This document shows positions 45,829 through 56,194 of a DNA stretch of 64,000 nucleotides, piece by piece (positions within the stretch are counted from its first letter, which is position 1; every line of letters starts with the position of its first letter). Below the pieces are notes generated by a model. That model ran no database searches, had not been told where the DNA came from, and saw nothing but the letters and a program-made list of their open reading frames with translations. A program made the position numbers and the translations under genes. Source of the stretch: Phoma sp. XZ068 (Eukaryota; Ascomycota; Dothideomycetes; Pleosporales; Didymellaceae); assembly GCA_004835665.1 (NCBI GenBank), contig RBKR01000003.1, forward strand, positions 1,798,001 through 1,862,000, read 5' to 3'.

Positions 45829-47253
45829 TTACCAAAAGGCGCGAGAGAAAATACAGGGTTTGTAGCATTGACACAGTGGGGGAAAGAAGTCATCCTGGAG
45901 ATCTTCATGGTGCTCACCATCCAAACGTTCGCGCTTGACCTTCATCGGCCCTTGCTCTGTTCCATCGGGCAAATCGATACCCCCACCATCGTCAGTATAT
46001 AACTCCTCAAGCTCAATCGTGGTGAACTTGAGGGCACTTATTGCCTCCAGCCTGCGTTCAAGGAAGAGCTCCTTTTCTCCATCGTCAGCGAAGTTCAACA
46101 CTGTAAGTGCAGCATATGGCGCTAGTACTTGTGCAACCCGCTCATATATCACCCTGTGCAGGCTTCGTGGGCAGGGCGACTCGTGGTGAAAAAGCTGCGG
46201 ACCATTGTGTGGCGGGTTCTTCCAGCCCTGCCGGGGACGCGGCGGAAGACTAATGATAAGCTCGTTGAGATGTGGGAGGCGCTCGAATACCTGGTAGGTC
46301 AAACCTTGAGGCTTCTGGTAGCGCTGGAATCCCCCAACTTGGACTTCGAAAAATTGCATGGAAGACAGGAAATCCATGCCGAGGCCAATCTTCTGGATGC
46401 CGTGGCGGAAAGTGGCGTACTGACCGAGGTGGGGATAGATACGTGGGAAGCGGCGGTAGCACTTCGAAAGGGCCTCTTCTCTGGACGTGGACGGTACGCT
46501 GTCGGGCTCGACCATCTGATAATAGTCCCCGAGGCGGTTGATGCAACCTGCCAAAGATCGGTATGAGGATGATACTATGCAGAGTCCCTTTGAGCGAATG
46601 CTGCTGCCACCGATGATGCAAAGCCGAAGTGCAATTGCCCGGACTTGGTGTGACACGTAAAGTAGTTGGTGCCAATCTCCGAGCTTGTTGACAATCTCAA
46701 AAGGTCCGATGTTCTGAACTTTTTTATCTGGCTTGTAGCGTCTTTTGTAACGAACGAGCTTGTCCCTGTAAGTACCATAGCTGTGCGGCTGATACATGCA
46801 AAGCTCTACGACACGCTCTTTCAATTCGGTAGGTAGCCCAGACCAGTTGAAAGTTTTGCCATTACTTGACCACCAGCACCACAATGTGTCTTTTCGCAGC
46901 GGGGCGTCGATGATTGGGAACTTCAAGCTCAAGAAAGACTCGAGGTCCTCCACAATTTGGTCGTGGAAGATCACAGTGCCATTCCATGATACCGCTTTCA
47001 TACGGCCACTGTGCGCCGTGATACGGCTCTTAGCTGAGGTACTGATATAGCCGTCAACACTGTTACCTTGAAACAACACATCAAGAACAGTTGTTGGCGA
47101 CTCAATATGCTCATGTGGCAGCGCGCTCACGATCTGATGGACCACTAGTCCAAGTTCGAAGTGCGCCGGAGATTGCAGCTGATATTCGCGGACCGCACGT
47201 CGGACTACTTGCATGTAAGGGTGCTCGTCGTTCGCGTCAATGACGGAATGCAT
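45829..47253 (-). CDS. Uncharacterised F-box-like protein (orphan)
   Basis: Intronless, 474 aa; the first in-frame ATG is at 47253. Residues 1-115 have no recognised domain. At about 137 the sequence FNWSGLPTELKERVVELCMYQ resembles the opening of fungal F-box-like domains (LPxELxxRI). It is followed by VNKLGDWHQLLYVSHQVRAIAL, which fits the 'cell/ancestral copy' helix of that group. Later blocks include FRHGIQKIGLGMDF, LPHLNELIISLPPRP, and APYAALTVLNFADDGEKELFLERR near the C-terminus. No membrane segment is visible. It converges on the TPR-kinase gene with 181 bp between stops. The function is not known, and the F-box reading is tentative. Confidence 0.7.
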   Translation of the reverse strand: MHSVIDANDEHPYMQVVRRAVREYQLQSPAHFELGLVVHQIVSALPHEHIESPTTVLDVLFQGNSVDGYISTSAKSRITAHSGRMKAVSWNGTVIFHDQIVEDLESFLSLKFPIIDAPLRKDTLWCWWSSNGKTFNWSGLPTELKERVVELCMYQPHSYGTYRDKLVRYKRRYKPDKKVQNIGPFEIVNKLGDWHQLLYVSHQVRAIALRLCIIGGSSIRSKGLCIVSSSYRSLAGCINRLGDYYQMVEPDSVPSTSREEALSKCYRRFPRIYPHLGQYATFRHGIQKIGLGMDFLSSMQFFEVQVGGFQRYQKPQGLTYQVFERLPHLNELIISLPPRPRQGWKNPPHNGPQLFHHESPCPRSLHRVIYERVAQVLAPYAALTVLNFADDGEKELFLERRLEAISALKFTTIELEELYTDDGGGIDLPDGTEQGPMKVKRERLDGEHHEDLQDDFFPPLCQCYKPCIFSRAFW

Positions 47254-47989
47254 GTTCAAAGTTTGATTTTGGTATCGGTGGTGGCTGTGAGGTTGAGTTA
47301 CAGAGTATAGTGTGATATGGTGCCAGGGAGTCAATACTTGGGAGACAGTGATTCTTATATGCCTGCATCTGCCACTAGTTGACTAGCACGGACTGAGAGG
47401 AGGCCAAAAGTCTAAGTGAGTGGGTTCAAAGTCAAGTGAAGCTGTTAGCATCAGGCAGTCATTCAGTTGATCAACCAATCCTACGACATGAACAAGTGAA
47501 ATGACTCCTTGCAGTTCCAGTGAGAGAGATCGAGAAATTTCGGTGTAGGCCAAAACAATTCACTGAAAACATTTTGCCAACCCTCTTCTTCTCAGCAGCA
47601 CCTTTATATCAAGTTGATATAAAGGTTTGTTCTAGGTAGCTTGAGGGTTGTCATTGAAATTGGCAAGAAATATCCCTGGGTACCTACGAGATGTCAAGTT
47701 TGAACTCCAGAACAGTACCCCAACTCAAATTGAGACAGTCAAGGACAACAATTGTATGAGATTTGTTCGTCCGCGTCGAAGCACCGATGCGCTCCCCTCG
47801 AAGGGTGAGGTGCCAAGCGCACCTTTCCTGATTGAGTTGGCGCTGCGCTTCAGCCAATGGTCTTTCGCATCACCCAACTGCACTTTCACATCAAACACTA
47901 CAATCAGATCGAGCAGACAGGCATCAAGATATTCGGAAAGCCAGCGCAATAGTGAAATCACGAATCTAATAAAATATTGAAAGAGCAGG
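47254..47989. promoter_or_regulatory. Divergent promoter, F-box-like orphan / Med8
   Basis: 736 bp between two start codons, with the palindromic TATA element near the centre (see separate entry). A leader frame at 47648-47980 (+) has no recognised content and is probably non-coding. Confidence 0.5.
47600..47626. promoter_or_regulatory. 27-bp perfect palindrome with a TATA box on each strand
   Basis: Two 13-bp arms (ACCTTTATATCAA and its exact reverse complement) flank a single G at 47613. TATAAAGG reads on the + strand at 47618-47625 and on the - strand at 47608-47601. The centre lies 360 bp from the orphan start codon (47253) and 377 bp from the Med8 start codon (47990), so each box points toward one gene. 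Confidence 0.7.
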
Positions 47990-49120
47990 ATGAACCAGAA
48001 CTTCGTTGGACAGCCCAATGCAGAGGACATAAGAGCACTGGAAGGGCTGCGTCGTGGGTTAGTGCCCATGATCGCAGCCATGGACAAGTTGAGGCGTGAT
48101 ATGGACTTCAAAATGTCACAGGAAAGTGCAGTAGATTGGTAAGTGGTAGTTTCAGTGGTTTCATCAAAGCTGAAGGCTCTTTCGATAAATCTTGTTGTCA
48201 TTTCTGGCGTTCACACCGCATTGTGTTACACTTCGGGTGACATCAGGCCCTTATGACTTTTGCAAAATTAATGGATCTGCTTATTATGCCCAAATTTCAT
48301 ACTAAGTGTCTACAGGCCACAGATCCAGCGCACAACAACAGCTGTGAACTCCTACATCACAACCCTCAACACCTTCATCAACGGAGGCCGCAAGCACGCA
48401 GTGGAGAGCAGAAAAACCGACGCCGGCAAAGTCCTGAAAAATAAGCAAGGAGCCGATGAAGTGAGATACAACGATATTACCATACCACCACAGGCAGAAA
48501 CCATCCGGAATCTCCACCCGTTCCCCATCGCCCCGTTCCCCAACACCAATGACCACCTCGCTGGTTTAGCACAAACCTTGCTGCGCAAGCGTCTGGAGCC
48601 TACGGAAGAGAAGTGGGTCGAAGACCGGTTGTCTAAAGCCTTGGAATTCGCAGCCGTACCGCCAGAATGGGGTATCGAGCCCAGGAAGCCTACTGAGGAA
48701 GACGACAAAGACAGCGACAACGAAGCCGACGATGACCAGCCAAGCATGCTGCACAGATTCAACAAGCGCGCAAAAGGTACTCTAAATGAAGAGCAGCTCG
48801 TCCAGCGCTGGAACTCAGCGCACATGTGGTTCTTCAACCCCCCGCAAACATCGTTCGATGACGAGGAGTACGCGTCGGGTGAGGAGGGTGAGGAAGGAGA
48901 CGAAGAGGAAGGAGAAACGCCGTTCGAGGATGCGATGAATACGCCTGCTGGGGATGCTTCAGGGCAACCAGCGCAGGAAGAGGCTACGAAATCAGCTAGA
49001 CCACCACCGCCAGTGGTTATGGTTCAGGAAGCCGAGCCACCGGTGCATAAGCCAGTGCCTGGGATGCCGGTGCTGGAGTTGGGATTGATTCAGAAATTTA
49101 TGGCGACGGGGCAGTTGTAG
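47990..49120 (+). CDS. med8: Mediator complex subunit 8
   Basis: Two exons, 47990-48138 and 48316-49120, with an unusually long 177-nt intron, encode 317 aa. The N-terminal helices (EDIRALEGLRRGLVPMIAAM, then DWPQIQRTTTAVNSYITTL) and the block LHPFPIAPFPNTNDHLAGLAQTLLRKRLEP are those of fungal Med8. The C-terminal half is acidic (EEGEEGDEEEGE) and Pro-rich and ends with a helix (MPVLELGLIQKFMATGQL) resembling the conserved C-terminal Med8 helix that contacts Med18/Med20. Med8 is part of the Mediator head module and couples activators to RNA polymerase II. The junction W|PQIQ is phase 2 and exact. Confidence 0.85.
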
Positions 49121-49344
49121 CGTGCTGGTTGTTATTCCGTTCAAGCCTAAGGTCAACGTACCCGCAGAAACATACCCGCAACGAGGACGCAACGGGTTAA
49201 GGCAGCATTTTCGAAGGCAATTCAGATTATTGTATGTAGTAGCATTCATGAATGTGAGCAGTGCGTGTCATCGTGTCATACATTGCATTGGTCGGGGTAT
49301 ATAACTTTTGGGCCTGTTGATCTTGAATCGTAATCTCATGGCGC

Positions 49345-50145
49345 TTATTCCGGCTTCAGCGCGTATATCCGTACAGGATACAGTTCTTTCGGCATTCCTC
49401 GTTGCAACTCTGTCGCCACGATCTTCAACTTCGCATCCTTAAACAGCTTCCTGAATTTCTCATCGCTCCGCGTGACGCTCGAGTCTTCCTCATCATAAAT
49501 GTCCTTATGCTTGATATCTGTCGACAGATTCTCCTTGACCACTATCCACGCCTCGCTCTTCTCTTCTCCCTGCCCCGGTTTGACTAGCCCTGCTTTGCAC
49601 CGTTCAAGGTATGCGATGAGTTGTGCATCTGTCAGATGCCCTACGCACCACTGATTCCATATCAGGTTGTAAGAGCCTGGCTCGGGTATCCAGTCTTGCA
49701 GGCCCAAGTTTATGACCTCGCCCACTTGCCCACGCCCTGTGGTCTCCCCGGTTGCATCTGCCTGTGTGTTCTCCAACTCGCTCACAAGCTCATCTGTGAA
49801 CTTTTTCACCGGCTCCACAATATCGACCCTCCGTCCCACACCCAACAGCAGTCCCTTTGTTATTCGCCCAATTCCTGCGCCGCAGTCTGCTACTCGGTCG
49901 AGAGGTGGCAGGGCTTGTTTTGCGGTGGCGGCTTGCCCTGCTCGTGCACGGCGCAGCTTTGTGAGGAAGTTCGAGGAGCCTTGCAGATCGATGCGTGAGG
50001 TTTGAGGGAAGCCGCCTAACATGCCATTGTTATCTGAGGTCACGCCTTCCCAATAGGCAAGCGAGGCGGACACGTTGATCGAGGCGTCAGGGTGCTCCGG
50101 GTCATGGGATATAAGGGGTGGGTCGGAGTCCATGCCCAAAGCCAT
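49345..50145 (-). CDS. tae1: Alpha-N-terminal protein methyltransferase (NTMT1/Tae1 family)
   Basis: Intronless, 266 aa from ATG at 50145 (the frame is open upstream only through non-ATG codons). It is a class I SAM-dependent methyltransferase. Motif I is VADCGAGIGRITKGLLL, then VDIVEPVKKF (motif II acidic) and the family signature IWNQWCVGHLTDAQLIAYL, followed by WIVVKENLS and the C-terminal YPVRIYALKPE. The YWEGV near residue 32 is the expected substrate-lid segment. Family members methylate the alpha-amine of proteins starting X-Pro-Lys after Met removal; in yeast these are ribosomal proteins Rpl12 and Rps25. The disordered Gln/Ala insert at about residue 135-150 is not conserved. The gene is divergent from the ALDH gene. 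Confidence 0.93.
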   Translation of the reverse strand: MALGMDSDPPLISHDPEHPDASINVSASLAYWEGVTSDNNGMLGGFPQTSRIDLQGSSNFLTKLRRARAGQAATAKQALPPLDRVADCGAGIGRITKGLLLGVGRRVDIVEPVKKFTDELVSELENTQADATGETTGRGQVGEVINLGLQDWIPEPGSYNLIWNQWCVGHLTDAQLIAYLERCKAGLVKPGQGEEKSEAWIVVKENLSTDIKHKDIYDEEDSSVTRSDEKFRKLFKDAKLKIVATELQRGMPKELYPVRIYALKPE

Positions 50146-50668
50146 GTTGATAGTGTAGATCGGGGAGCGTCGAGCGGTTTGAGAGCAGGTATTCCGGTCG
50201 TACAAATGACTGGACGATCGAAATGATGTAGCTGATTATTCTTTTACGGACCGTTGGTGACGATGTTGGTGGTGAGCAAATTGATTGTTAGCGTGTTGAT
50301 CAAGGGTGCACTTGCAGACGCGTCGAGCTTGACGCGGGGTAGCTTTGGAGCTCCAGCAGAAGCCCGTCCGCGCGTCCCGGTGACTATGCTACCCTAATGA
50401 TATCCCTACAGAAAAGGGCAGAGGCGCACAAAGCCGGCAGATGCTAGATTGGTCATACAAGTAACCCTCATGAGATCGCGTTTTAGGCGTGTAAGGGTGT
50501 GGAGTGCAGATCTAAACAGGCAGTCGCATGCGGAAATCGTTTGCTATCGTCATTTCGCGGGCACAGCGGGGTCCCACTCCATTCAAGGTCCCTGAAGCGT
50601 CCGAAGCCTGCATCGGCAACTGCCATTGGCACTTTGGTTGATAATCAGCTATCTCCTCTGCTGGCCGG
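50146..50668. promoter_or_regulatory. Divergent promoter, N-terminal methyltransferase / ALDH
   Basis: 523 bp between start codons. No TATA box or obvious operator is recognised. Confidence 0.45.
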
Positions 50669-52510
50669 ATGATGTCTTGTCTCTACACTTCTCTCTTCCG
50701 AGCTTCACCGCAAAGAACTGCAGCAATTTTCCCTCGAGCTTCTATTTTGAGAGCTATACGATCAAACCGAGGTACCTTTGCAAGATATTACACAGCAGGT
50801 AGCAACATGTCCGACCTTTTCGTCGAGCTCACGGCACCCAACGGCCACAAGTACAAGCAGCCGCGAGGCTTGTTCATCAACAATGAGTTTGTCAAGTCAA
50901 AGTCTGGCGAAACCATCACTTCGATAAACCCAAGGTACGTATCCATATAGATAGAGCATGATGACACCATGACTGATAGTAGTGTATAGTAATGAGAGCG
51001 AAATTGTCTCGGTCTATGCGGCCAGTGAAGAGGATGTCAACGACGCAGTAGCAGCAGCACGCAAAGCATTCAAGAGCCCTGAGTGGCGGGACATGGATAC
51101 AAATGCTCGCGCAGACATCCTCTTCAAATTCGCACAGTTGATTGAGCAACACAGGGAGACCTTGGCCACAATCGAGACCTGGGACAATGGCAAGCCATAC
51201 TCGGTTTCCTTTAACGATGACTTGGGGGAGGTCATTGGTACAATCAAGTATTATGCCGGATGGGCGAATAAGATTCACGGCCAGGTTATCGACACATCGC
51301 CTGCAAAGCTAGCCTACACACTCCGAGAGCCGCTTGGTGTATGTGGGCAGATCATTCCGTAAGTCTATCCATTTTGCAGCGAAGTAACGCTAATCTTGAG
51401 TAGGTGGAACTTTCCTCTTGCGATGGCCGCCTGGAAACTCGGACCTGCATTATGTACCGGCAACACCGTTGTCATGAAAGCCGCCGAGCAGACACCACTC
51501 TCCATTTTGTACCTCGGAACACTCGTCAAGGAGGCTGGCTTCCCACCAGGTGTGATCAACTTCATCAACGGAGAAGGCAGGAAAGCCGGTGCAGCTCTCG
51601 CCCAGCATCCTGATGTAGCTAAGATTGCATTTACCGGATCGACAGCTACCGGCAAGGAGATCATGAAAATGGCAGCTGGAACCATGAAAAATATCACCTT
51701 GGAGACTGGTGGAAAGTCACCGCTGCTTATATTCGATGACGCAGATGTTGAGCAAGCGGTCAAGTGGGCCCACATCGGTATCATGTAAGTAACGTTCCTG
51801 CTTTCACTACCTTGATACTAATCTTATATAGGTATAACCAAGGACAAGTTTGCACAGCAACCTCGAGGATTCTGGTACAAGATGGTGTCTACGACAAGTT
51901 CGTTTCCGCATTCAAGGACCACGTTGTAAAGACATCTATTGTTGGCGACCCCTTCAAGGACGACACGTTCCAGGGCCCGCAGGTTACTCAGGCGCAATAC
52001 GAGCGAGTTCTGTCCTACATTGAGGCCGGCAAGTCCGAGGGTGCAACTCTTGTTTCCGGAGGAAAGGCTTTCAAGAATGTTGGTGGCAAGGGCTTTTTCG
52101 TTGAGCCTACCATTTTCGCAGACGTCAAAGACAATCACACCATCTACCGCGAAGAGGTCTTCGGCCCATTCGTCGCCATCGCCTCATTCAAGACCGAGGA
52201 GGAGGCTGTCGAGCGGGCTAACGACTCCACCTACGGCCTGGGAGCTGCGGTGTTCACCGAGAACCTCACAAAGGCACACCGCGTCGCCAGGGCTATCGAG
52301 GCCGGCATGGTGTGGATCAACTCCAGCAATGTAAGTTTGATAACATACCTTGTCGCAAGGACTCATTCTGACCACCATTAGGACTCTGACATTCGCATTC
52401 CGTTTGGAGGTGTGAAGCAGTCTGGAATTGGGAGAGAGCTTGGTGAGGCTGGACTGGAGGCCTACACGAACAAGAAGGCTATTCACGTCAACCTGGGATC
52501 GAAGCTGTAA
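50669..52510 (+). CDS. Aldehyde dehydrogenase (NAD+-type), likely mitochondrial with possible internal cytosolic start
   Basis: Five exons, 50669-50934, 50990-51358, 51404-51784, 51832-52330 and 52382-52510, encode 547 aa. Residues 1-46 are rich in Arg/Ser and lack acidic residues, a mitochondrial presequence type. A second ATG at codon 47 (NMSDLF) starts an about 500-residue protein, the usual cytosolic ALDH length. Catalytic elements are Asn214 (IPWNFPL), Glu312 (LETGGKSP) and the nucleophile Cys346 (NQGQVCTA); the Glu-Cys spacing of 34 equals that of E268/C302 in mammalian ALDH. GSTATGK and FGPFVAIA are also present. It oxidises aldehydes such as acetaldehyde to acids. All junctions are in phase. 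The acceptor of exon 2 has close AG alternatives, but only 50990 keeps NESEIVS in frame. Confidence 0.95.
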
Positions 52511-53961
52511 GAAATGGTGTACGAAAATATACATGTCATCAGCATAGTGCCCAAGATGGGGTCGTGCTTGGCGCCACGGCTTGGGCTGGGTCGGATGACT
52601 GCGAATATAGGAATCGAGAAGAGTTTGCAACAAATTTGGCAACAAGCAAGAGCCTGTCTGGCAAATGCGTGATTTTGGTGATAATGAAACGCACTACTAC
52701 ATCTTGGAAGTCACGCTTCCGTCTTGGGACTCTGCTGAGGCATATTGACTGCGTGCTTTATTATTCCCGCTCGTACTCTGGACGTCCGTCGCGACTTCGA
52801 CAGCTGCCAGGCCCTTCCCGTCTCGTGGCTGAAGTGGAGCTGCAAGGTCGCAAGTGGACCCGTATGATGTCGATGCTCGGAGACCGATGGAGGTCCGGGC
52901 GGCAGATATTTGAGGCTGTACAGTACCTGAGTACCTCTACGCCCTTGCAGGCAGTTGTACCGAATGCAGAACGCGTGAGGCTCCGCCGACCAGGGTGACG
53001 GCGCAAACATGGTCCAGAGCAGGGGTCATCAGTTGACAGCAACGACGTGTGCAGACGATGCTTTGTGTGATGGACAGGCAGGCTAAGAAGCCCGTTGTCC
53101 TTGGCGCAAGCCTCTCAATAGCCCAAAGCGAACAAATCACCAACGGCCTCGTCACTCGCTGCTCTCTCACTGCGGTTGTGCCCCTCGCTGCGCTGTGCTT
53201 GCTATCACCACGTTCACTCTGACAGCTGCACTGTCCTCGTGATTGATACCGTTCTCTGCCTGCGCCCATTCAAAACATCTGGACCGCCGCTAGTTGGAGC
53301 CCTAAGATCGCTTGCAAAGGCTATTCCACCGGTCCGTTGAGCCCGGTCAACGCCCACTCGCCCTCGGCCACCAGTGCGGCGTCACTGCTGGGTCCTTGCG
53401 CGTTACTAAGACACGCGGCTAACAGCGTAGCTCTATCCCCGCCCTGTCGACTGGAGAGCTTGAGATCATCGCTATCACAACCACGCCCACAACCCCAGCC
53501 GCCTGTGCACTGCCTGCAGCACCGCGTGAGCAACTTCCTCATTTCGCTGTCCACGCCCAGGCCATCGCTCTGGATCGCAAACGGCACTTCGATTCGCCCC
53601 CCGTCGACTCTGCCATCTTGACCTGGCACAACCAGCGTCCTGCAAAGCTGATAACGACGGCGCCGACGGAGGCTCGCTTCAAGTCTTTCCTCTCCCGCCT
53701 GTTCAGGCCACCTTAACGGCCTATACGCTGCGTGTCGCCATTATATACTACTCCACAACAAACAGACAAGAGCTGCAGTCGCAAACTGCGTCATCACCTT
53801 TGAAGCTTGGGAAGGCGCATCCACCCCTGCCACCTCGGTCCTGCACGTCCTAACTCCGCCGCTGCTTCCTGCGCAAACATAAGAACCAAGACGGTTCCTG
53901 ACTCACCCACCCGCAGCATCCTGCGCTCCAGCAACACCCCACTGCGCCCGACACCGCCAAC
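52511..53961. other. Long upstream region of PPZ
   Basis: 1.45 kb between the ALDH stop and the PPZ start. The distal 700 bp is C-rich, with long CCA/CAC runs and no stops in some frames (for example 53337-53621), typical of fungal leaders and not coding. No uORF of clear significance or other element is supported. Confidence 0.4.
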
Positions 53962-55687
53962 ATGGGCAACCAGCCGTCCAGCGAAAAGGGCAAGAAGGGA
54001 GAGAAGGGCGCCGATGGCGTTCCTCTAGGCCGCGAATACTACCGCTCGTTCGAACGATCGGACACACAAGGCTCTACACGCTCGCTGCGCAACTCCATCC
54101 GCAACAAGATCCCCGGGACCGCTAAGACCGATAGCCCACGCAACTCAGTGTCAAACCTGAGCGAAGTGACCAATGGTAAGAGCGACAAGTCAGACGCCGT
54201 CTCGGTCAAGTCGGAGAAAAGCAAGGGAGGGCGAAGCTCGAGACGTGGCTCAACAGCCTCAGAAGGAACAGGCCTTGTTGAGACAGCTGCACAGGTCGAC
54301 GAGCTGCCAGATGAACCACAGCCTCCGCCGTCGCCCGTACAAAGTTCTACAGTAGGAACCGGTCATGAAGCTGTAGGCAAGGCTCAGCAAACTGGCGAGG
54401 TTGACCGTGTCTCGGAGGTGCCACCCTCCGGTGTTCCACCGCCATCAGCCTCTGCTCAACCAGGAGAGTCAATCTTACAAAAGAAGGGACAGCCGATCCC
54501 GAGACTACCCGAGCCTCCAGCGGCGAACGACGGAGCTGGCTCACCCATGGAGATCAGCGCGCTCAAGGCGATCGACCTTGATGACATGATCCAGCGCTTG
54601 CTGGACGCCGCATATGCTGGCAAGGTTACCAAAACAGTTTGCTTGAAGAACGCCGAGATCTTCGCCATCTGCTCTGCTGCACGAGAAGTGTTTCTGAGCC
54701 AGCCAGCACTACTGGAGCTCGCCCCACCAGTCAAGATCGTTGGTGATATTCACGGACAGTATACTGATCTCATCCGCATGTTTGAAATGTGCGGCTTCCC
54801 TCCCAACTCGAACTACCTCTTCCTGGGCGATTACGTCGACCGCGGCAAGCAGAGCTTGGAAACTATTCTCCTGCTCATGTGCTACAAGCTCAAGTTTCCC
54901 GAAAACTTCTTCCTCCTCCGCGGCAATCACGAATGCGCAAACGTTACACGTGTCTACGGCTTCTACGACGAATGCAAGCGAAGGTGTAATATCAAGGTCT
55001 GGAAGGCGTTCGTTGACACGTTCAACTGTTTGCCCATTGCAGCTATTGTTGCACAGAAGATCTTCTGCGTTCACGGTGGGCTGTCCCCGAGCTTGTCGCA
55101 TATGGACGATATTCGTCAAATTGCACGACCGACCGACGTACCCGATTATGGTCTTTTGAACGACCTGTTGTGGAGCGACCCAGCAGACATGGAAAACGAC
55201 TGGGAGTCGAACGAGCGAGGTGTCAGCTATTGCTTTGGCAAGAAGGTTATCATGGAGTTCTTGCAGCGGCATGACTTCGATCTTGTCTGCCGAGCGCACA
55301 TGGTGGTAGAAGACGGATACGAGTTCTTCAACGACAGGGTTCTTGTGACGGTTTTCTCGGCGCCGAACGTTAGTTTCCTCACGCGCAAAATTGCTGCATT
55401 TATTGACATACTACAGTACTGCGGCGAGTTCGACAACTGGGGGGCGGTTATGTCTGTCTCTGGAGAGTTGCTGTGCAGCTTCGAATTGCTCAAGCCCCTA
55501 GACTCCAGCGCACTCAAGAGCCACATCAAGAAGAGCAGGAATAAGCGTCAGAGCATGCTCAATTCACCAGTGAGTAACTTGCGGCCTCGGCCTATGGATT
55601 TGAAGCGATCTTTAGTGCCATATATTTTATATCCTACTCGTACTGACCTAGTCGCAGCCTGCACACTATGCTCCCCAGAGTTACTAA
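53962..55687 (+). CDS. ppz1: PPZ-type Ser/Thr protein phosphatase
   Basis: Exons 53962-55368, 55417-55569 and 55658-55687 encode 529 aa in the short form. The N-terminus MGNQPSS is an N-myristoylation type sequence (Gly2, Ser6), and about 200 Ser/Pro/Lys-rich disordered residues follow, as in Ppz1. The catalytic domain from about 206 (LDDMIQRLLDA) has GDIHG, GDYVDRG, GNHE, FCVHGGLSP, RAHMVVEDGYEF and VFSAPN|YCGEFDNWGAV. The 48-nt intron at 55369-55416 splits that last motif. Ppz phosphatases regulate cation homeostasis, salt tolerance and cell-wall integrity and are inhibited by Hal3-type proteins. The short C-terminus is PPAHYAPQSY. A second acceptor downstream would give a longer tail (separate entry), so the 3' end is uncertain; the core is certain. 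Confidence 0.93.
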
Positions 55688-55706
55688 CACCTTTCTTTCT
55701 TTGTAG

Positions 55707-56194
55707 GGCAGCGAGAGCGAAGGGTCGCCCTCATCAATACTCGCGAAAGACAACTTCACGCAGGAGATCCAGAGTGCGACGGACTGGCGGAGAAGTACAA
55801 GAACGCAGACAAGCACAGGTGCCCTCCTGGTCTCCGACGTAAACCTGGTTCAGATCAACTCGGCTGCTCGGAGACCAGCGGAGCGGAGCTGGTACCACAG
55901 CAGATTGATATTTCAGCATCCCCGACTCCGTCATCGCCGGGACTCCCTCCTGTCAAATCACTGCTGGCACCGTTGGAGGTGCCTAAGCCGAACCGCAAAG
56001 AGGAACACTGGCGACTCAAAGAGAGGCGTGCCCAATGGGAGTTATCATTACCAACCGATTTTGAAAATCACTCAAACCATGTCACCCCGGGTCACACACT
56101 CGAATACATCAACCAAGGGACACCGACTCCAAAGAAGAAAAGGGAGGCCTTCAACGTGTCGACTAGGCACAAGAGACGGACTCCTTCGCAGTAG
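55707..56194 (+). other. Possible alternative 3' exons of PPZ
   Basis: A textbook acceptor precedes 55707: TACTAAC at 55682-55688, a CTTTCTTTCTTT tract and TAG. Splicing from the PPZ donor at 55570 would read GSESEGSPSSILAKDNF in frame. A candidate 59-nt intron 55795-55853 (GTACAA to CAG) would then lead to a long open frame (QLGCSETSGAELVPQQID, then LLAPLEVPKPNRKEEHW, and a tail RHKRRTPSQ) ending at 56194, giving a 662-aa phosphatase. Frames here stay open longer than expected by chance. No independent ATG fits that frame, so a separate gene is less likely. The exon structure is tentative. Confidence 0.4.

Noticed and set aside
55570..55842. Read-through of PPZ from exon 2 in the unspliced frame (ending PSWSPT)
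   Set aside because: Ignores a clear GTGAGT donor and two good acceptors and gives a basic low-complexity tail.
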